From JBGSWE01 sp049292975 (lineage in GTDB: Bacteria; Patescibacteriota; Saccharimonadia; Saccharimonadales; JACDBH01), in NCBI GenBank assembly GCA_049292975.1, contig JBATRZ010000034.1:1-45166 (forward strand): a DNA stretch of 45,166 bases, read 5' to 3'. Shown piece by piece: positions 32,602 to 40,703 of the stretch. Every line of letters starts with the position of its first letter. Position 1 is the stretch's first letter. A program made the position numbers and the translations under genes. The notes beneath the pieces were generated by a model. It worked only from the letters and a program-made list of their open reading frames with translations, was not told where the DNA came from and did not search any database.

Positions 32602-34071
32602 CTAGATGGCGGCTTCCCAATCGAAGAACACGGTGTCTTCGCGGTAACCGCCGCGGCCCTGGCCGGTGTGTTCAAAACTGTCTACGAATTCAATTGACCG
32701 GATATATTTTGCCATTTTGTAGCCGTACTTCTTTTCGCACCTTAGGCGCAGCGGCGCGCCGTACTCGGTAGGCAGGGTCTGGCCATTCATTTCATAGGCT
32801 AGAATTGTCTGCTTGTCGTACATATCGCTTAGGCGCAGGCCCGAGTAATAAGCCTGGCCTTTGTCGTCGATGTCATAGCAGTGAAACAAGACGTATTTTG
32901 CCGATTTTTGCGGCTTGCACAGCTTGATGACATCCCGCATCGGCAGGCCGCCCCACTCGGCCACCGCCGTCCAGCCCTGGATGCAGTTGTGCTTGGTTAT
33001 CTGGTCTTGTTTGCGCAGGGCCTTAATATCCGCCAGCGACATCTCAAGCGGCTGCTCTACCAGGCCGTAGACCTTAAGCTTCCAGTCTTTAAAATTATCT
33101 GCCTTCAGTTTGGCGTACTCATCGGACTTGGGCGGGTAGCCATTAACGCGGAAAAAGGGCGAAATGTCCTTTTTGGAATAGTGCTGGTTGGACTTCATCC
33201 AGCCGAACAACAGGCGTACTACCGGGGTATAGAACCTGGTCAGGATACGGCGCAGGCGAACCTGATCGCCAAGCGTAAAGAACGATGCCCAGATGTTGAA
33301 TGCCACCAGCAGGATAATCGCCATCAAAAATACGCTCAAGGCCAGGGCAAAATCAACCTCGGTATTGCCGAAAGTTATGCGCTTGATACTGTCATAAAAG
33401 TGGAATCCTATCGCCATTGTCACGTGCACCAGGATAAACAGCGAGAAAAGCACCATGGCAATGAAGTGGATGCTGCGCGCCGCTTGCCGGCGGCCGCCAA
33501 ACAGCTTCAAAAAGCCGGGGTATTTGGCGACAAGCGCCGGAGATAACGCCAGGCCGGAGATAATTGCCAGCGGCGCCAAGATAAATACCACGCCCGCATA
33601 GGTTAGCTGCTGCAAGGCGTTGTAGGTAGCGCCTTCTGCCGGGATGTTAAGGGTCAGATATGCCTGCATGGTTTCAAAAGCGCGCCCAAACACGCCAAAA
33701 TCCGCCGGCAGCAACCGCCGCCATTGGCCATTCGATAATAGATATCCCATATAGGTAACGCCGGTAATTACCCAGATAATAGCAATCGTAAAGTGCCAAT
33801 GCCGTGCCGAACCCAGGTTGTGGTTGCCGCCCGGCAGCGCCAGCTTGCCCGGATCTTCAGCCTCGTCAAGCGAAGTCCACAGCTTGTCCTTGGGCATAAT
33901 CTTTTTGCCGAAACGGAGCCAGTGGTTGTCATCCGTGGTGTCATCGGTCCAGTACAGCTTTGGGTGGTCAAACAAGATTTGGATGCCGCTGCGTATCAGC
34001 AGTATCAGGCAGAAAAGATTGATTAGGTGCAGGATTACGATAATTATTGGCAACTGTAATGATTCACTCAT
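32602..34071 (-). CDS. Cytochrome b / sulfite-oxidase-fold molybdopterin oxidoreductase fusion
   Basis: 489 residues. The N-terminal ~290 residues carry five or six membrane spans with paired histidines (LHLINLFCLI; ARHWHFTIAIIW; SIHFIAMVLFSLFILVHVTM), like a di-heme b cytochrome of the formate dehydrogenase or thiosulfate reductase type. The C-terminal ~190 residues are a sulfite-oxidase-fold Mo domain with the metal-binding cysteine C363 in KHNCIQGWTAVAEWGGLPM, then YGAPLRLRCEKKYGYKMAKY. Thus a membrane electron carrier is fused to a Mo active site; the substrate may be nitrate, a sulfoxide or another oxo-compound. TATTAT ends 6 nt before the ATG. First gene of an operon with a NarK-like porter. 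Confidence 0.88.
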   Translation of the reverse strand: MSESLQLPIIIVILHLINLFCLILLIRSGIQILFDHPKLYWTDDTTDDNHWLRFGKKIMPKDKLWTSLDEAEDPGKLALPGGNHNLGSARHWHFTIAIIWVITGVTYMGYLLSNGQWRRLLPADFGVFGRAFETMQAYLTLNIPAEGATYNALQQLTYAGVVFILAPLAIISGLALSPALVAKYPGFLKLFGGRRQAARSIHFIAMVLFSLFILVHVTMAIGFHFYDSIKRITFGNTEVDFALALSVFLMAIILLVAFNIWASFFTLGDQVRLRRILTRFYTPVVRLLFGWMKSNQHYSKKDISPFFRVNGYPPKSDEYAKLKADNFKDWKLKVYGLVEQPLEMSLADIKALRKQDQITKHNCIQGWTAVAEWGGLPMRDVIKLCKPQKSAKYVLFHCYDIDDKGQAYYSGLRLSDMYDKQTILAYEMNGQTLPTEYGAPLRLRCEKKYGYKMAKYIRSIEFVDSFEHTGQGRGGYREDTVFFDWEAAI

Positions 34072-34077
34072 GCATTT

Positions 34078-34083
34078 ATAATA
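34078..34083 (-). promoter_or_regulatory. -10 box of the molybdo-enzyme operon
   Basis: Reverse-strand TATTAT, 6 nt before the ATG at 34071; no Shine-Dalgarno. Predicted leaderless start. An overlapping TATAAA gives only a 3-nt gap and is less likely. Confidence 0.55.
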
Positions 34084-34198
34084 ACCCTTATGGCAAATCC
34101 GATGAAGTAATTCTGCAAATAAACCCTTAAGGCCAAAAAAACCAAACTAAAACAGGCTGATAATTTTAATAGGAATGCCCTGAATTTAGCCTATGGTT

Positions 34199-34459
34199 TT
34201 ATTGCTTCCAGCGTTCCAGGGTGGGCAGCTGTTTCTGGGCCATCCAGCGCATCAAACGGCCGCTGCCTTGTTCTTTGAGGGCGTTATCTACAATCACTTT
34301 CATTTCGTCCAGCGTGCAGTCCGGCCCTATAAACGCTCCGTTCTCGTAGCACAGCTTGCACCACTTGCCGCTTTTTGGGCCGCCAATCTCTGTCCCCCGG
34401 CAGTCGCCAGCCTTTTTGGTCATTAGCGGCATCCCGCAGCTTTGGCATTGTTTGCTCAT
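34199..34459 (-). CDS. Zinc-ribbon protein
   Basis: 86 residues from ATG 34459 (MSKQCQSCGMPLM), which has AAGGAGACAACC directly upstream. CQSCGMP at the start and WCKLCYENG near residue 42 give a Zn_ribbon_2-type knuckle, followed by a short helical domain (TLDEMKVIVDNAL) and a conserved-looking LPTLERWK end. This is the putative zinc-ribbon family of unknown role often found in bacteria and archaea. Stands alone between the molybdo operon and the S41 protease. Confidence 0.82.
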   Translation of the reverse strand: MSKQCQSCGMPLMTKKAGDCRGTEIGGPKSGKWCKLCYENGAFIGPDCTLDEMKVIVDNALKEQGSGRLMRWMAQKQLPTLERWKQ

Positions 34460-34615
34460 GGTTGTCTCCTTCCACATCTTGTGTACCATAATTAGCCGCA
34501 CTAAACTATCTGAATAATTACTGCGCCGCTATGTGCTAGATCACACCAAAAGACAAGGCTATTTTTTGGCTCGTCCTGCCAGTATCCCGCGCACTGTCGC
34601 ACTGTATAACCTTAG

Positions 34616-35833
34616 CTACTGGCGCACAAATTGCAGGGCGGCCTCCAGCTGATTATCGTATCCGCCGGCTGCACTCTCTGGCGTACGCGCTACTACTTGG
34701 TCCGGGGTAATGCCGGTGCCGTCAATGCTTAGGTTTTTCGGGGTGAACCAGCGCGATACGGTAAAGGACAGCGCTCCGCCATTACCTAGCTGGCGGACGG
34801 TTTGCACGCTGCCTTTGCCAAAGCTCTGAGTGCCGATGATCTCAGCCGCATCAAAATCACGCAGCGCGCCGGCTACCACCTCGCTGGCACTGGCGCTGCC
34901 GCCATCCATAAGTATCACCGTGCGCAGCGACTGGAGGGTTGGGTCAATCAGCGTGCGGTAGCTGCGCAGTACCGTTTGGCCCCGTTTTTCTGTCATGACC
35001 AGGCTGTCTTTTGGCAGCCACAAGCCCGCCACGTCTTGCGCTGCAGTAACAGCTCCGCCGGGGTTGCCGCGCAGATCAACCACGACTCCGCGCACATTTT
35101 GGGCCCTAAAACTAGCTGCCGCCTCGGCGGCCAGCCGTCCGGTATTGCCGTCGAACGCCGTGATGGTCATGATGCCGATGTTATCCGTGGTGACGGCCGA
35201 GCGAACGCTTGGGATGGTGATAACCTGGCGCGTAACTGGTACTTCCAGCCGTTGGTCGCCGCGCAGGACAGTCAGCCGTACCGATGTGCCAGCACTGCCG
35301 CGCAGCGCTTGCACAGACTCTTGTTCGGACATGTCTGTTACTGAAGCGCCGTCAATCTGCAGGATGATATCGCCGGCTTGCAAGCCGGCCTGTTTGGCGG
35401 GCGAGCCATCCTGCGGGGCGATGATAACCAGATTACCGTTTTTAAAGCCAAGCTCCACACCGATACCAATCATGCCGCCTTGCATCCTCTTTTGGAATGC
35501 AGTCCACTCATCGGCTGTCAGATAGCTAGAGAAGCGGTCGCCGGTCGCGGCAACCAGGCCGGCGTTCATGCCGTCTTGCAGCTGCAACCTATCCAGCGAG
35601 CCGTCAAAATCACGCTGCAGCAAGGTGTAGATTTCCTGGGCGGTAGCAACATCAAGCGTGCCGCGGGTGCCGTACAGCCAGCCGCGCACCGTACCGCCCA
35701 CCATGGTTAAACTGCCGATGACGATGCCCGCCGCCAGCACGATTAGCAAAAGTACCAGGCCGGTAACCCTGTGTCTGGCAGTGAGCACGGCTTTGTGCTT
35801 TTGGCTGCCTTTTACTACGTTGTTCCTGGTCAT
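34616..35833 (-). CDS. S41 C-terminal processing protease (CtpA-like)
   Basis: 405 residues. One N-terminal membrane anchor (LVLLLIVLAAGIVIGSLTMV), then a PDZ domain (about 130-210; PAKQAGLQAGDIILQIDGAS) and the S41 catalytic core: VVDLRGNPGGAV, LMDGGSASASEV with the nucleophile serine near 313, and TQSFGKGSVQT with the general-base lysine near 339. Acts on extracytoplasmic proteins. ATG overlaps the YdeI-like gene stop by 4 nt, so the two are translationally coupled. Confidence 0.93.
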   Translation of the reverse strand: MTRNNVVKGSQKHKAVLTARHRVTGLVLLLIVLAAGIVIGSLTMVGGTVRGWLYGTRGTLDVATAQEIYTLLQRDFDGSLDRLQLQDGMNAGLVAATGDRFSSYLTADEWTAFQKRMQGGMIGIGVELGFKNGNLVIIAPQDGSPAKQAGLQAGDIILQIDGASVTDMSEQESVQALRGSAGTSVRLTVLRGDQRLEVPVTRQVITIPSVRSAVTTDNIGIMTITAFDGNTGRLAAEAAASFRAQNVRGVVVDLRGNPGGAVTAAQDVAGLWLPKDSLVMTEKRGQTVLRSYRTLIDPTLQSLRTVILMDGGSASASEVVAGALRDFDAAEIIGTQSFGKGSVQTVRQLGNGGALSFTVSRWFTPKNLSIDGTGITPDQVVARTPESAAGGYDNQLEAALQFVRQ

Positions 35834-36129
35834 TTACGGCCCGTTATCCACTTTTGCGAGGGGCTCATGGCTTTGTCGGGGCGGTGGGTGCAGCCAATCC
35901 AGCAGCAGGGGCGGCGTTCGCCTCTTTGCATTTTGTCCATGCCGACCTTGATGCGTTTCACCCTGGTTTCTGCTTTTGCACCCGAGGTTACCCAGCAGAT
36001 CCACTCGTTGCGGGCCAGCGGCGTGATGCCTTGCCAGAGGGCAAGCACTTTCTTATCTGAAACGATTGCTTTCTTCAGGTCGTCTGGCATCTTATGTACC
36101 GTGCCGTCTGCAATCATTGTCTTTGCCAT
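35830..36129 (-). CDS. YdeI/OmpD-associated family protein
   Basis: 99 residues. The block LWQGITPLARNEWICWVTSG, then ETRVKRIKVGMDKMQRGERR and a C-terminal CCWIGCTHR, is that of the YdeI/OmpD-associated (bacteriocin-protection) family. Function poorly known; no membrane segment. TATAAT lies 10 nt before the ATG. Upstream of and overlapping the S41 protease gene. Confidence 0.8.
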   Translation of the reverse strand: MAKTMIADGTVHKMPDDLKKAIVSDKKVLALWQGITPLARNEWICWVTSGAKAETRVKRIKVGMDKMQRGERRPCCWIGCTHRPDKAMSPSQKWITGRK

Positions 36130-36174
36130 AGTGCCTTAAATTATAGCAAGCAGAAGGGCCCCGCACACAAAAAA

Positions 36175-36203
36175 TTGACAAACCATTAGTTTTTTGATAT
36201 ACT
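36175..36203 (+). promoter_or_regulatory. Consensus sigma-70 type promoter
   Basis: TTGACA (36175-36180), exactly 17 bp, TATACT (36198-36203). The best promoter in the window; it drives the 36330-37003 genes with an unusually long leader of about 120 nt. Confidence 0.85.
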
Positions 36204-36329
36204 AGCATTAATCCCTTGCTCGTATTGGGCGTCAAAAACAAATACTTCACAAAAAGTAATAAACCGTACTTCCATGCGGGCTATTTTGTATGAAACAATA
36301 GGGGGTATGAATATAGGAGTACCAGCAAT

Positions 36330-36536
36330 ATGCAAAGATTAGCCACCCGCGTGTTTATCTGCGCATCGGTGTTGTTTGGTATCTTAGGCATCGTTATTGT
36401 CTTGTTTGGCCTGGATCCAGACGAAAACAACGCCGGACTGGAGCTGGTAATAACCAGGCTGTTCATGGCCAGCGTATTCATTATCCTGTCATCATTCGCG
36501 CTTAGTGTTGCCGGCAAATATTTAAACGGGAAGTAG
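36330..36536 (+). CDS. Small two-span membrane protein
   Basis: 68 residues, not recognised. Spans about 8-28 (VFICASVLFGILGIVIVLFG) and about 44-63 (LFMASVFIILSSFALSVAG), separated by an acidic loop (LDPDENNAG). GGAG lies 9 nt before the ATG. It is 8 nt upstream of the PhnB-like gene and both follow the strong promoter at 36175. Confidence 0.7.
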   Translation: MQRLATRVFICASVLFGILGIVIVLFGLDPDENNAGLELVITRLFMASVFIILSSFALSVAGKYLNGK

Positions 36537-36544
36537 GCCTAAAC

Positions 36545-37003
36545 ATGCAGAAGATTACACCTAATTTATGGTTTAACGGCAACGCCCGCGAGGCGGCGGA
36601 ATTTTATGTGTCGGTGTTCCCCGGATCCAGGATTACCGGCGGCAGCAAGTACCCTGGTACAACCGAAGAAGGCCTGGCCGATTTTCAGAAGGATCTGGCC
36701 GGCAAGGATCTGACCGTTGAGTTTGAGCTGGGCGGGCAGCCATTCACTGCGATAAATGCTGGCCCGGAGTTTACATTTAGCGAAGCCGTTTCTTTTGCCG
36801 TATTTTGCAAGGACCAGGCCGAAATTGATTACTACTGGGAAAAGCTGTCGGCCGTGCCTGAGGCCGAGCAGTGCGGCTGGTGCAAAGACAAGTTCGGTTT
36901 GTCATGGCAGATAGTACCCGAAGGCATGGAGGAATTAATGAGTAAGCCTGGCGCCTTTAAAACCATGATGAACCAGCACAAAATAATTATCGGCGATTAC
37001 TAA
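36545..37003 (+). CDS. PhnB-like VOC superfamily protein
   Basis: 152 residues of the 3-demethylubiquinone-9 methyltransferase-like (PhnB) VOC family: LWFNGNAREAAEFYVSVFPG at the N-terminus, VEFELGGQPFTAINAGPEF, and CGWCKDKFGLSWQIVPEGM near residue 117. Members are glyoxalase-fold proteins, often without a known substrate. GGAAG lies about 10 nt before the ATG. Second gene after the 36175 promoter. Confidence 0.9.
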   Translation: MQKITPNLWFNGNAREAAEFYVSVFPGSRITGGSKYPGTTEEGLADFQKDLAGKDLTVEFELGGQPFTAINAGPEFTFSEAVSFAVFCKDQAEIDYYWEKLSAVPEAEQCGWCKDKFGLSWQIVPEGMEELMSKPGAFKTMMNQHKIIIGDY

Positions 37004-37136
37004 AAGAGGGAGCGGCGCTGGCAGCCAGACTAGCCAGCTGCACCGGTTTTGACGGCAATAACAACGGCCAGTAAAGTTGCGGCGTGTAACATCTACATCA
37101 AGTCTGGTTGACAGCTGGCGGTTCTGATATCATTGG

Positions 37137-37142
37137 TATAGA
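37137..37142 (+). promoter_or_regulatory. Possible -10 box of the RND permease
   Basis: TATAGA ends 16 nt before the ATG at 37159. A TTGACA at 37108 is 23 bp upstream of it, too far for an ordinary spacer, so the pairing is doubtful. A leader beginning near 37149 would still include the GGGGAG ribosome site. Confidence 0.4.
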
Positions 37143-37158
37143 AAAAGGGGAGACAACT

Positions 37159-40047
37159 ATGGCCGCACGACCGAAGAAGGCAATAACTGCCAAGACTAAA
37201 CCAGCCAAGGCACAAGCCAAAGTACCAAAGGACAAGCTGCTGTCACGGCTGACCGTGTTCTTCTTTGACCGGCCGCTCTTGACGGCATTCTTGTGGATAG
37301 CGCTGACATTATTCGGCGTTCTCAGCTATACGACTTTCCTTAAGCGCGAGGGCTTCCCTAGTGTTAATTTTCCGCTGGCTCTGGTAAACGGCGTGTATTT
37401 TACGGACGACCTGTCTGCCATAGATACTAATATCGCCAGGCCTATCTCTGATATCGCGCTCAAACAGGACGGTGTAGCATCTGTATCCAGCCAGACTGCC
37501 GGCAACTTCTTTAACGTGCAGATTAGTTTTGACGAAGGCGTTGATGCCAAGGCTGCTACCGCGCAGCTTGAGCAATCGGTCAAGGAGGCTGGGGCGCTGC
37601 CGCAGGGCGCCAACGTGGTCTTTACCGTGCCTTACTTTGGCGCTACCGGCGGCTCGGCCGAAAAGATCGACATGGCCATCTCGTTCTTCCCCAAAGAAGA
37701 CGGGGCGACGACCGAAGACATTGCCAAAGCGGCTGCAACATACGCCGCCGCCTTAAAAGACCGCAACATAGATAGTGTGCAGGATGTGTTTGTGATAAAC
37801 CCGTTCAAGCAAGCTAGGGATCCGGCAACCGGACAGGCTGCTACGGTCCAGCAGAACTTCGACCGCTTTGGCCTGAGGGAGAATGACGTTAATACTTACA
37901 GGGATTCGGTAATTATAGCCGTGACTGCCAAGGACGGGTTTGATGTGGTTAAGCTGGATGATGCCGTAGCCGCGGCGCTGGCAGACAGCGCGGGTGACGA
38001 AAGCATCACCGGTTACCGGGCGGTAGTAAGCGCCAGCTTTGCCCCAAGCATCCGCGAAAACATCTCGGAGCTGCAAAAATCATTGCTAGAAGGCTTGATT
38101 GCCGTGCTGATTGTGGGCTCGGTAGTCATCGCCCTGCGCGCCTCGATCATAACGGTCATATCCATGATTACCGTGCTGGCTATGACGCTGGGCTTCCTGT
38201 ATGCAATCGGCTACTCGTTAAACGTTATCACGCTGTTTTCGCTTATCCTGGCATTGGCGCTTATTGTGGACGACACCATCATCATGGTCGAGGCGATAGA
38301 CGCCGCGCGGCACCGGCATAAAGACAGGCGCAAGGCCGTGCAGGAAGCCACGCGCAAGGTATCGCGCGCCATGGTGGCAGCTACCCTGACGGCTGCCTTG
38401 AGTTTTGCGCCGCTGCTGTTCGTGGGCGGTATCTTGGGCACCTTTATCCGCGCCATTCCTATCACTATCGTTGCAGCCCTGCTTATCAGCTTGATTGTAG
38501 CGCTGGTATTCATACCGTACTTTGCCCGTAACCTGCTGCTTGGCCCTAAGCAGATGGGCAAAAAGGGCGTGACCGAAATTGCCGCCGGTTTTGAGGCGGC
38601 CATAGCCAACTTTATTACCAAACCGATGCGTTGGGCCAGAGCCTCACGTAAGAAGCTGTTTGCTGTGGGCAGCAGCGCCGTGCTGGTGGGTTTGGGCTTT
38701 ATCCTGGCAGGCGTATTGATTGCGCGCGACGTACCATTTAACATCTTCCCGCCCACCAAGGACACTAACGGTCTGTCGGTAAGTATCACCTTCCCGCCAA
38801 ACCAGACGATTGACCAAGCCGAAGCCATTGCTGCCAGTGCAGATAAAATCCTGGCCGGTGAGCTGGGTGAAAACTTCAGGCAGGCCTCTTACTTCAACAG
38901 CGGCTCGGCCCAGAACGCCTCGCAGCAGATAGAAATCATCAGCTACACCAAGCGTGATATCACGTCTCCCGAGCTGGTAGACAAGTTGCAGGCCAAGTTT
39001 GACAAAGATTTTGACCAGGCACAGGTAGCGGTAGGCCAGGTTGATGTGGGGCCGCCGGCCGCCAGCTTTGTGGTACAGATTCGTGCCGATGACCGCCAGG
39101 CGGCTTTCAAGGCAGCGGCAGACATGCAGGCCTTTATGGAGAACGCCCGGCTGGAGCGTCCGAACGGCACGTCCGCCCGGTTTACCAATGTCAGCGTGTC
39201 TAATCCGGCGCAGTTCATACGGACAGATGGTCAAGCTGTCATAACGGTATCGGCCGGTTTTGACGGCGATGATACATCAACCCTGGTAACGCTTGGCGAG
39301 GCCGCCATTAAAGACGAGTTTGACAAGCAAAGACTGCTAGGTTACGGCTTGCCGGAAGACGCGGTACGGCTGGATTTGGGCTTTGAGTCCCAGAATCAGG
39401 ATTCGTTCAAGACGCTGGCGCTGGCCTTCCCGGTATTGCTGGTAGTGATGTACATCCTATTGGCCATCCAGTTCCGCAGCCTGTTGCAGCCGCTGCTGAT
39501 CTTTATGGCCATACCGTTTAGCCTGTTCGGTATCTCGTTAGGCCTAAGTCTAACCGGCAACGCCTTCAGTTTCTTTGCCATGCTCGGTTTCTTTGCCCTG
39601 CTGGGCCTGAGCGTCAAGAACACCATCCTGCTGACCGACTTCGCCAATCAAGCCCGGCGCGAGGGCATGGGTGCGGTAGACTCGGCCGTAGCTGCGCTGC
39701 GCGAACGCTTCCGCCCGTTGTTTGCAACTTCGGTCACGGCCGTGGTGTCGCTGATTCCTCTGGCCCTGACCAGCCCGTTCTGGGAAGGCCTGATGGTGGT
39801 GTTGATATTCGGCCTGATATCCAGCACTTTCCTGGTCGTGACTGTTTTTCCGTACTACTACCTTGGTGCCGAGTACCTGCGCCTTAGTATCAGCCGCACC
39901 CAATTCATGCTGTGGCTGATCTTTACAGGCTTGGCTGCCGCGCTGGTCTGGTGGCTGGTAACTCCGGCCTGGGGCCTGCTGGTGATGCCGCTGAGTTTGG
40001 CGGTGGTGGCTCTGCGCGGCTTTTGGGCCCGCCGGCTAACCCGCTGA
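37159..40047 (+). CDS. RND-family efflux permease
   Basis: 962 residues, AcrB/HAE-like. TM1 near 35-55 (LLTAFLWIALTLFGVL), first periplasmic-type loop to about 305, TM2-6 (VIVGSVVIALRASIITVISM onward) with the proton-relay motif LALIVDDTIIMVEAID in TM4, second loop, and TM7-12 near 755-955 (FFALLGLSVKNTILLTDF). The start is ATG 37159 with GGGGAG 7 nt upstream; the longer frame from TTG 37108 coincides with a TTGACA promoter-like hexamer. No adaptor (MFP) or outer-membrane partner is nearby, and in a monoderm CPR cell the pump must act without a tripartite channel. Possibly moves lipids or drugs; substrate unknown. Confidence 0.92.
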   Translation: MAARPKKAITAKTKPAKAQAKVPKDKLLSRLTVFFFDRPLLTAFLWIALTLFGVLSYTTFLKREGFPSVNFPLALVNGVYFTDDLSAIDTNIARPISDIALKQDGVASVSSQTAGNFFNVQISFDEGVDAKAATAQLEQSVKEAGALPQGANVVFTVPYFGATGGSAEKIDMAISFFPKEDGATTEDIAKAAATYAAALKDRNIDSVQDVFVINPFKQARDPATGQAATVQQNFDRFGLRENDVNTYRDSVIIAVTAKDGFDVVKLDDAVAAALADSAGDESITGYRAVVSASFAPSIRENISELQKSLLEGLIAVLIVGSVVIALRASIITVISMITVLAMTLGFLYAIGYSLNVITLFSLILALALIVDDTIIMVEAIDAARHRHKDRRKAVQEATRKVSRAMVAATLTAALSFAPLLFVGGILGTFIRAIPITIVAALLISLIVALVFIPYFARNLLLGPKQMGKKGVTEIAAGFEAAIANFITKPMRWARASRKKLFAVGSSAVLVGLGFILAGVLIARDVPFNIFPPTKDTNGLSVSITFPPNQTIDQAEAIAASADKILAGELGENFRQASYFNSGSAQNASQQIEIISYTKRDITSPELVDKLQAKFDKDFDQAQVAVGQVDVGPPAASFVVQIRADDRQAAFKAAADMQAFMENARLERPNGTSARFTNVSVSNPAQFIRTDGQAVITVSAGFDGDDTSTLVTLGEAAIKDEFDKQRLLGYGLPEDAVRLDLGFESQNQDSFKTLALAFPVLLVVMYILLAIQFRSLLQPLLIFMAIPFSLFGISLGLSLTGNAFSFFAMLGFFALLGLSVKNTILLTDFANQARREGMGAVDSAVAALRERFRPLFATSVTAVVSLIPLALTSPFWEGLMVVLIFGLISSTFLVVTVFPYYYLGAEYLRLSISRTQFMLWLIFTGLAAALVWWLVTPAWGLLVMPLSLAVVALRGFWARRLTR

Positions 40048-40053
40048 CGCATC

Positions 40054-40204
40054 CCACACCGGCAAAATAAAAAGTAGCATAGCTACATTTTGATTTTGCC
40101 TCTCGGCTCTTTGACGATTTTTTCTGTACGGTGCGCAGTCACCGTATTCAAATACGGCTCCCTTGCGCTCCGTCAGAAGAAAATCGCAAATAGCTCGAGT
40201 GTGG
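40054..40204. repeat. Compound foldback element, three-way-junction type
   Basis: 151 nt following the RND gene. Outer arms CCACAC (40054) and GTGTGG (40199-40204); first internal hairpin CCGGCAAAAT..GTAGC-ATA-GCTAC..ATTTTGCC (40059-40100); second, a ~98-nt imperfect palindrome (40101-40199) running CTCGGCTCTTTG, CGATTTT, TTCTG to an apex CACCGTATTCAAATACGGCTCC-type loop and back. Same layout and shared edges (CACACCGGCAAA; TTTGCCTCT) as the 8982 element. Confidence 0.8.
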
Positions 40205-40371
40205 AATACGTAGAGTCCTTGGTTAGTTTTCTTACAGATACTGCATGCGAAGAGCCATACACTACTTGCATGCTTTGGTTGCTAAGAATCCGCAGGATTA
40301 TCTGGATATTGCTGGTTATACGCACCATCATTAAGCTGCTCAATCAGCGTCCGGTTGCAAAACAAAAATAA
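40201..40371 (+). CDS. Possible short membrane peptide
   Basis: 56 codons from a GTG at 40201, or 33 from ATG 40270 (MLWLLRIRRIIWILLVIRTI). The last half is hydrophobic and basic, and the stop is immediately followed by a terminator hairpin. No ribosome site. A longer frame from 40090 runs through the foldback and is surely not coding. May be chance. Confidence 0.25.
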   Translation: MEYVESLVSFLTDTACEEPYTTCMLWLLRIRRIIWILLVIRTIIKLLNQRPVAKQK

Positions 40372-40397
40372 GAGGCCGCACGAATAGCGGCCTCTTT
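40372..40397. terminator. Bidirectional Rho-independent terminator
   Basis: GAGGCCGC-ACGAATA-GCGGCCTC, perfect 8-bp stem. On the reverse strand it is followed by TTATTTTTGTTTTG, a good T-tract that would end the 48-residue gene; on the forward strand only TTT follows. Confidence 0.8.
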
Positions 40398-40419
40398 GAA
40401 ATGCGGAATTTAGCAGGGG

Positions 40420-40566
40420 CTACTGGGCCTTTCTATGCTGCTTAATCTTCTCATCCATGCGTCCCTTTGCCTCATGCATCTTGGCCTTGGCTTTATCGCC
40501 CATCTCATCGGCCTTGGCTTTGGTATCGTCCCACATTTCTTTGGCTTTGTTGTCCATATCTTTCAT
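40420..40566 (-). CDS. 48-residue lysine-rich amphipathic protein
   Basis: MKDMDNKAKEMWDDTKAKAD, then EMGDKAKAKMHEAKGRMDEK and IKQHRKAQ. Highly charged, no hydrophobic core, with repeating KAK/DxxK heptad-like spacing, resembling CsbD- or YtxH/LEA-like stress proteins without an exact match. GGAG lies 7 nt before the ATG and a strong terminator lies 23 nt past the stop, so the small gene is well supported despite its size. Confidence 0.75.
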   Translation of the reverse strand: MKDMDNKAKEMWDDTKAKADEMGDKAKAKMHEAKGRMDEKIKQHRKAQ

Positions 40567-40703
40567 ACGCATCTCCGCTTAATTGACAGTTTAATCATAA
40601 TGCGTATCTGTTAAGTTAGCTGTAAGAAACCTCACACGCCGGTATGGTTGGCAGCGGGGCAGACTTATGGTTAAATAGTTTTGTCCCAACCAAAAACAAA
40701 AAC

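Noticed and set aside
37108..37158. TTG start 17 codons upstream for the RND permease
   Set aside because: TTGACA there looks more like a -35 hexamer, and the ATG at 37159 has a good GGGGAG ribosome site.
40090..40371. 93-codon forward ORF
   Set aside because: Its first third lies within the foldback palindrome; only the last 56 codons are kept as a low-confidence candidate.
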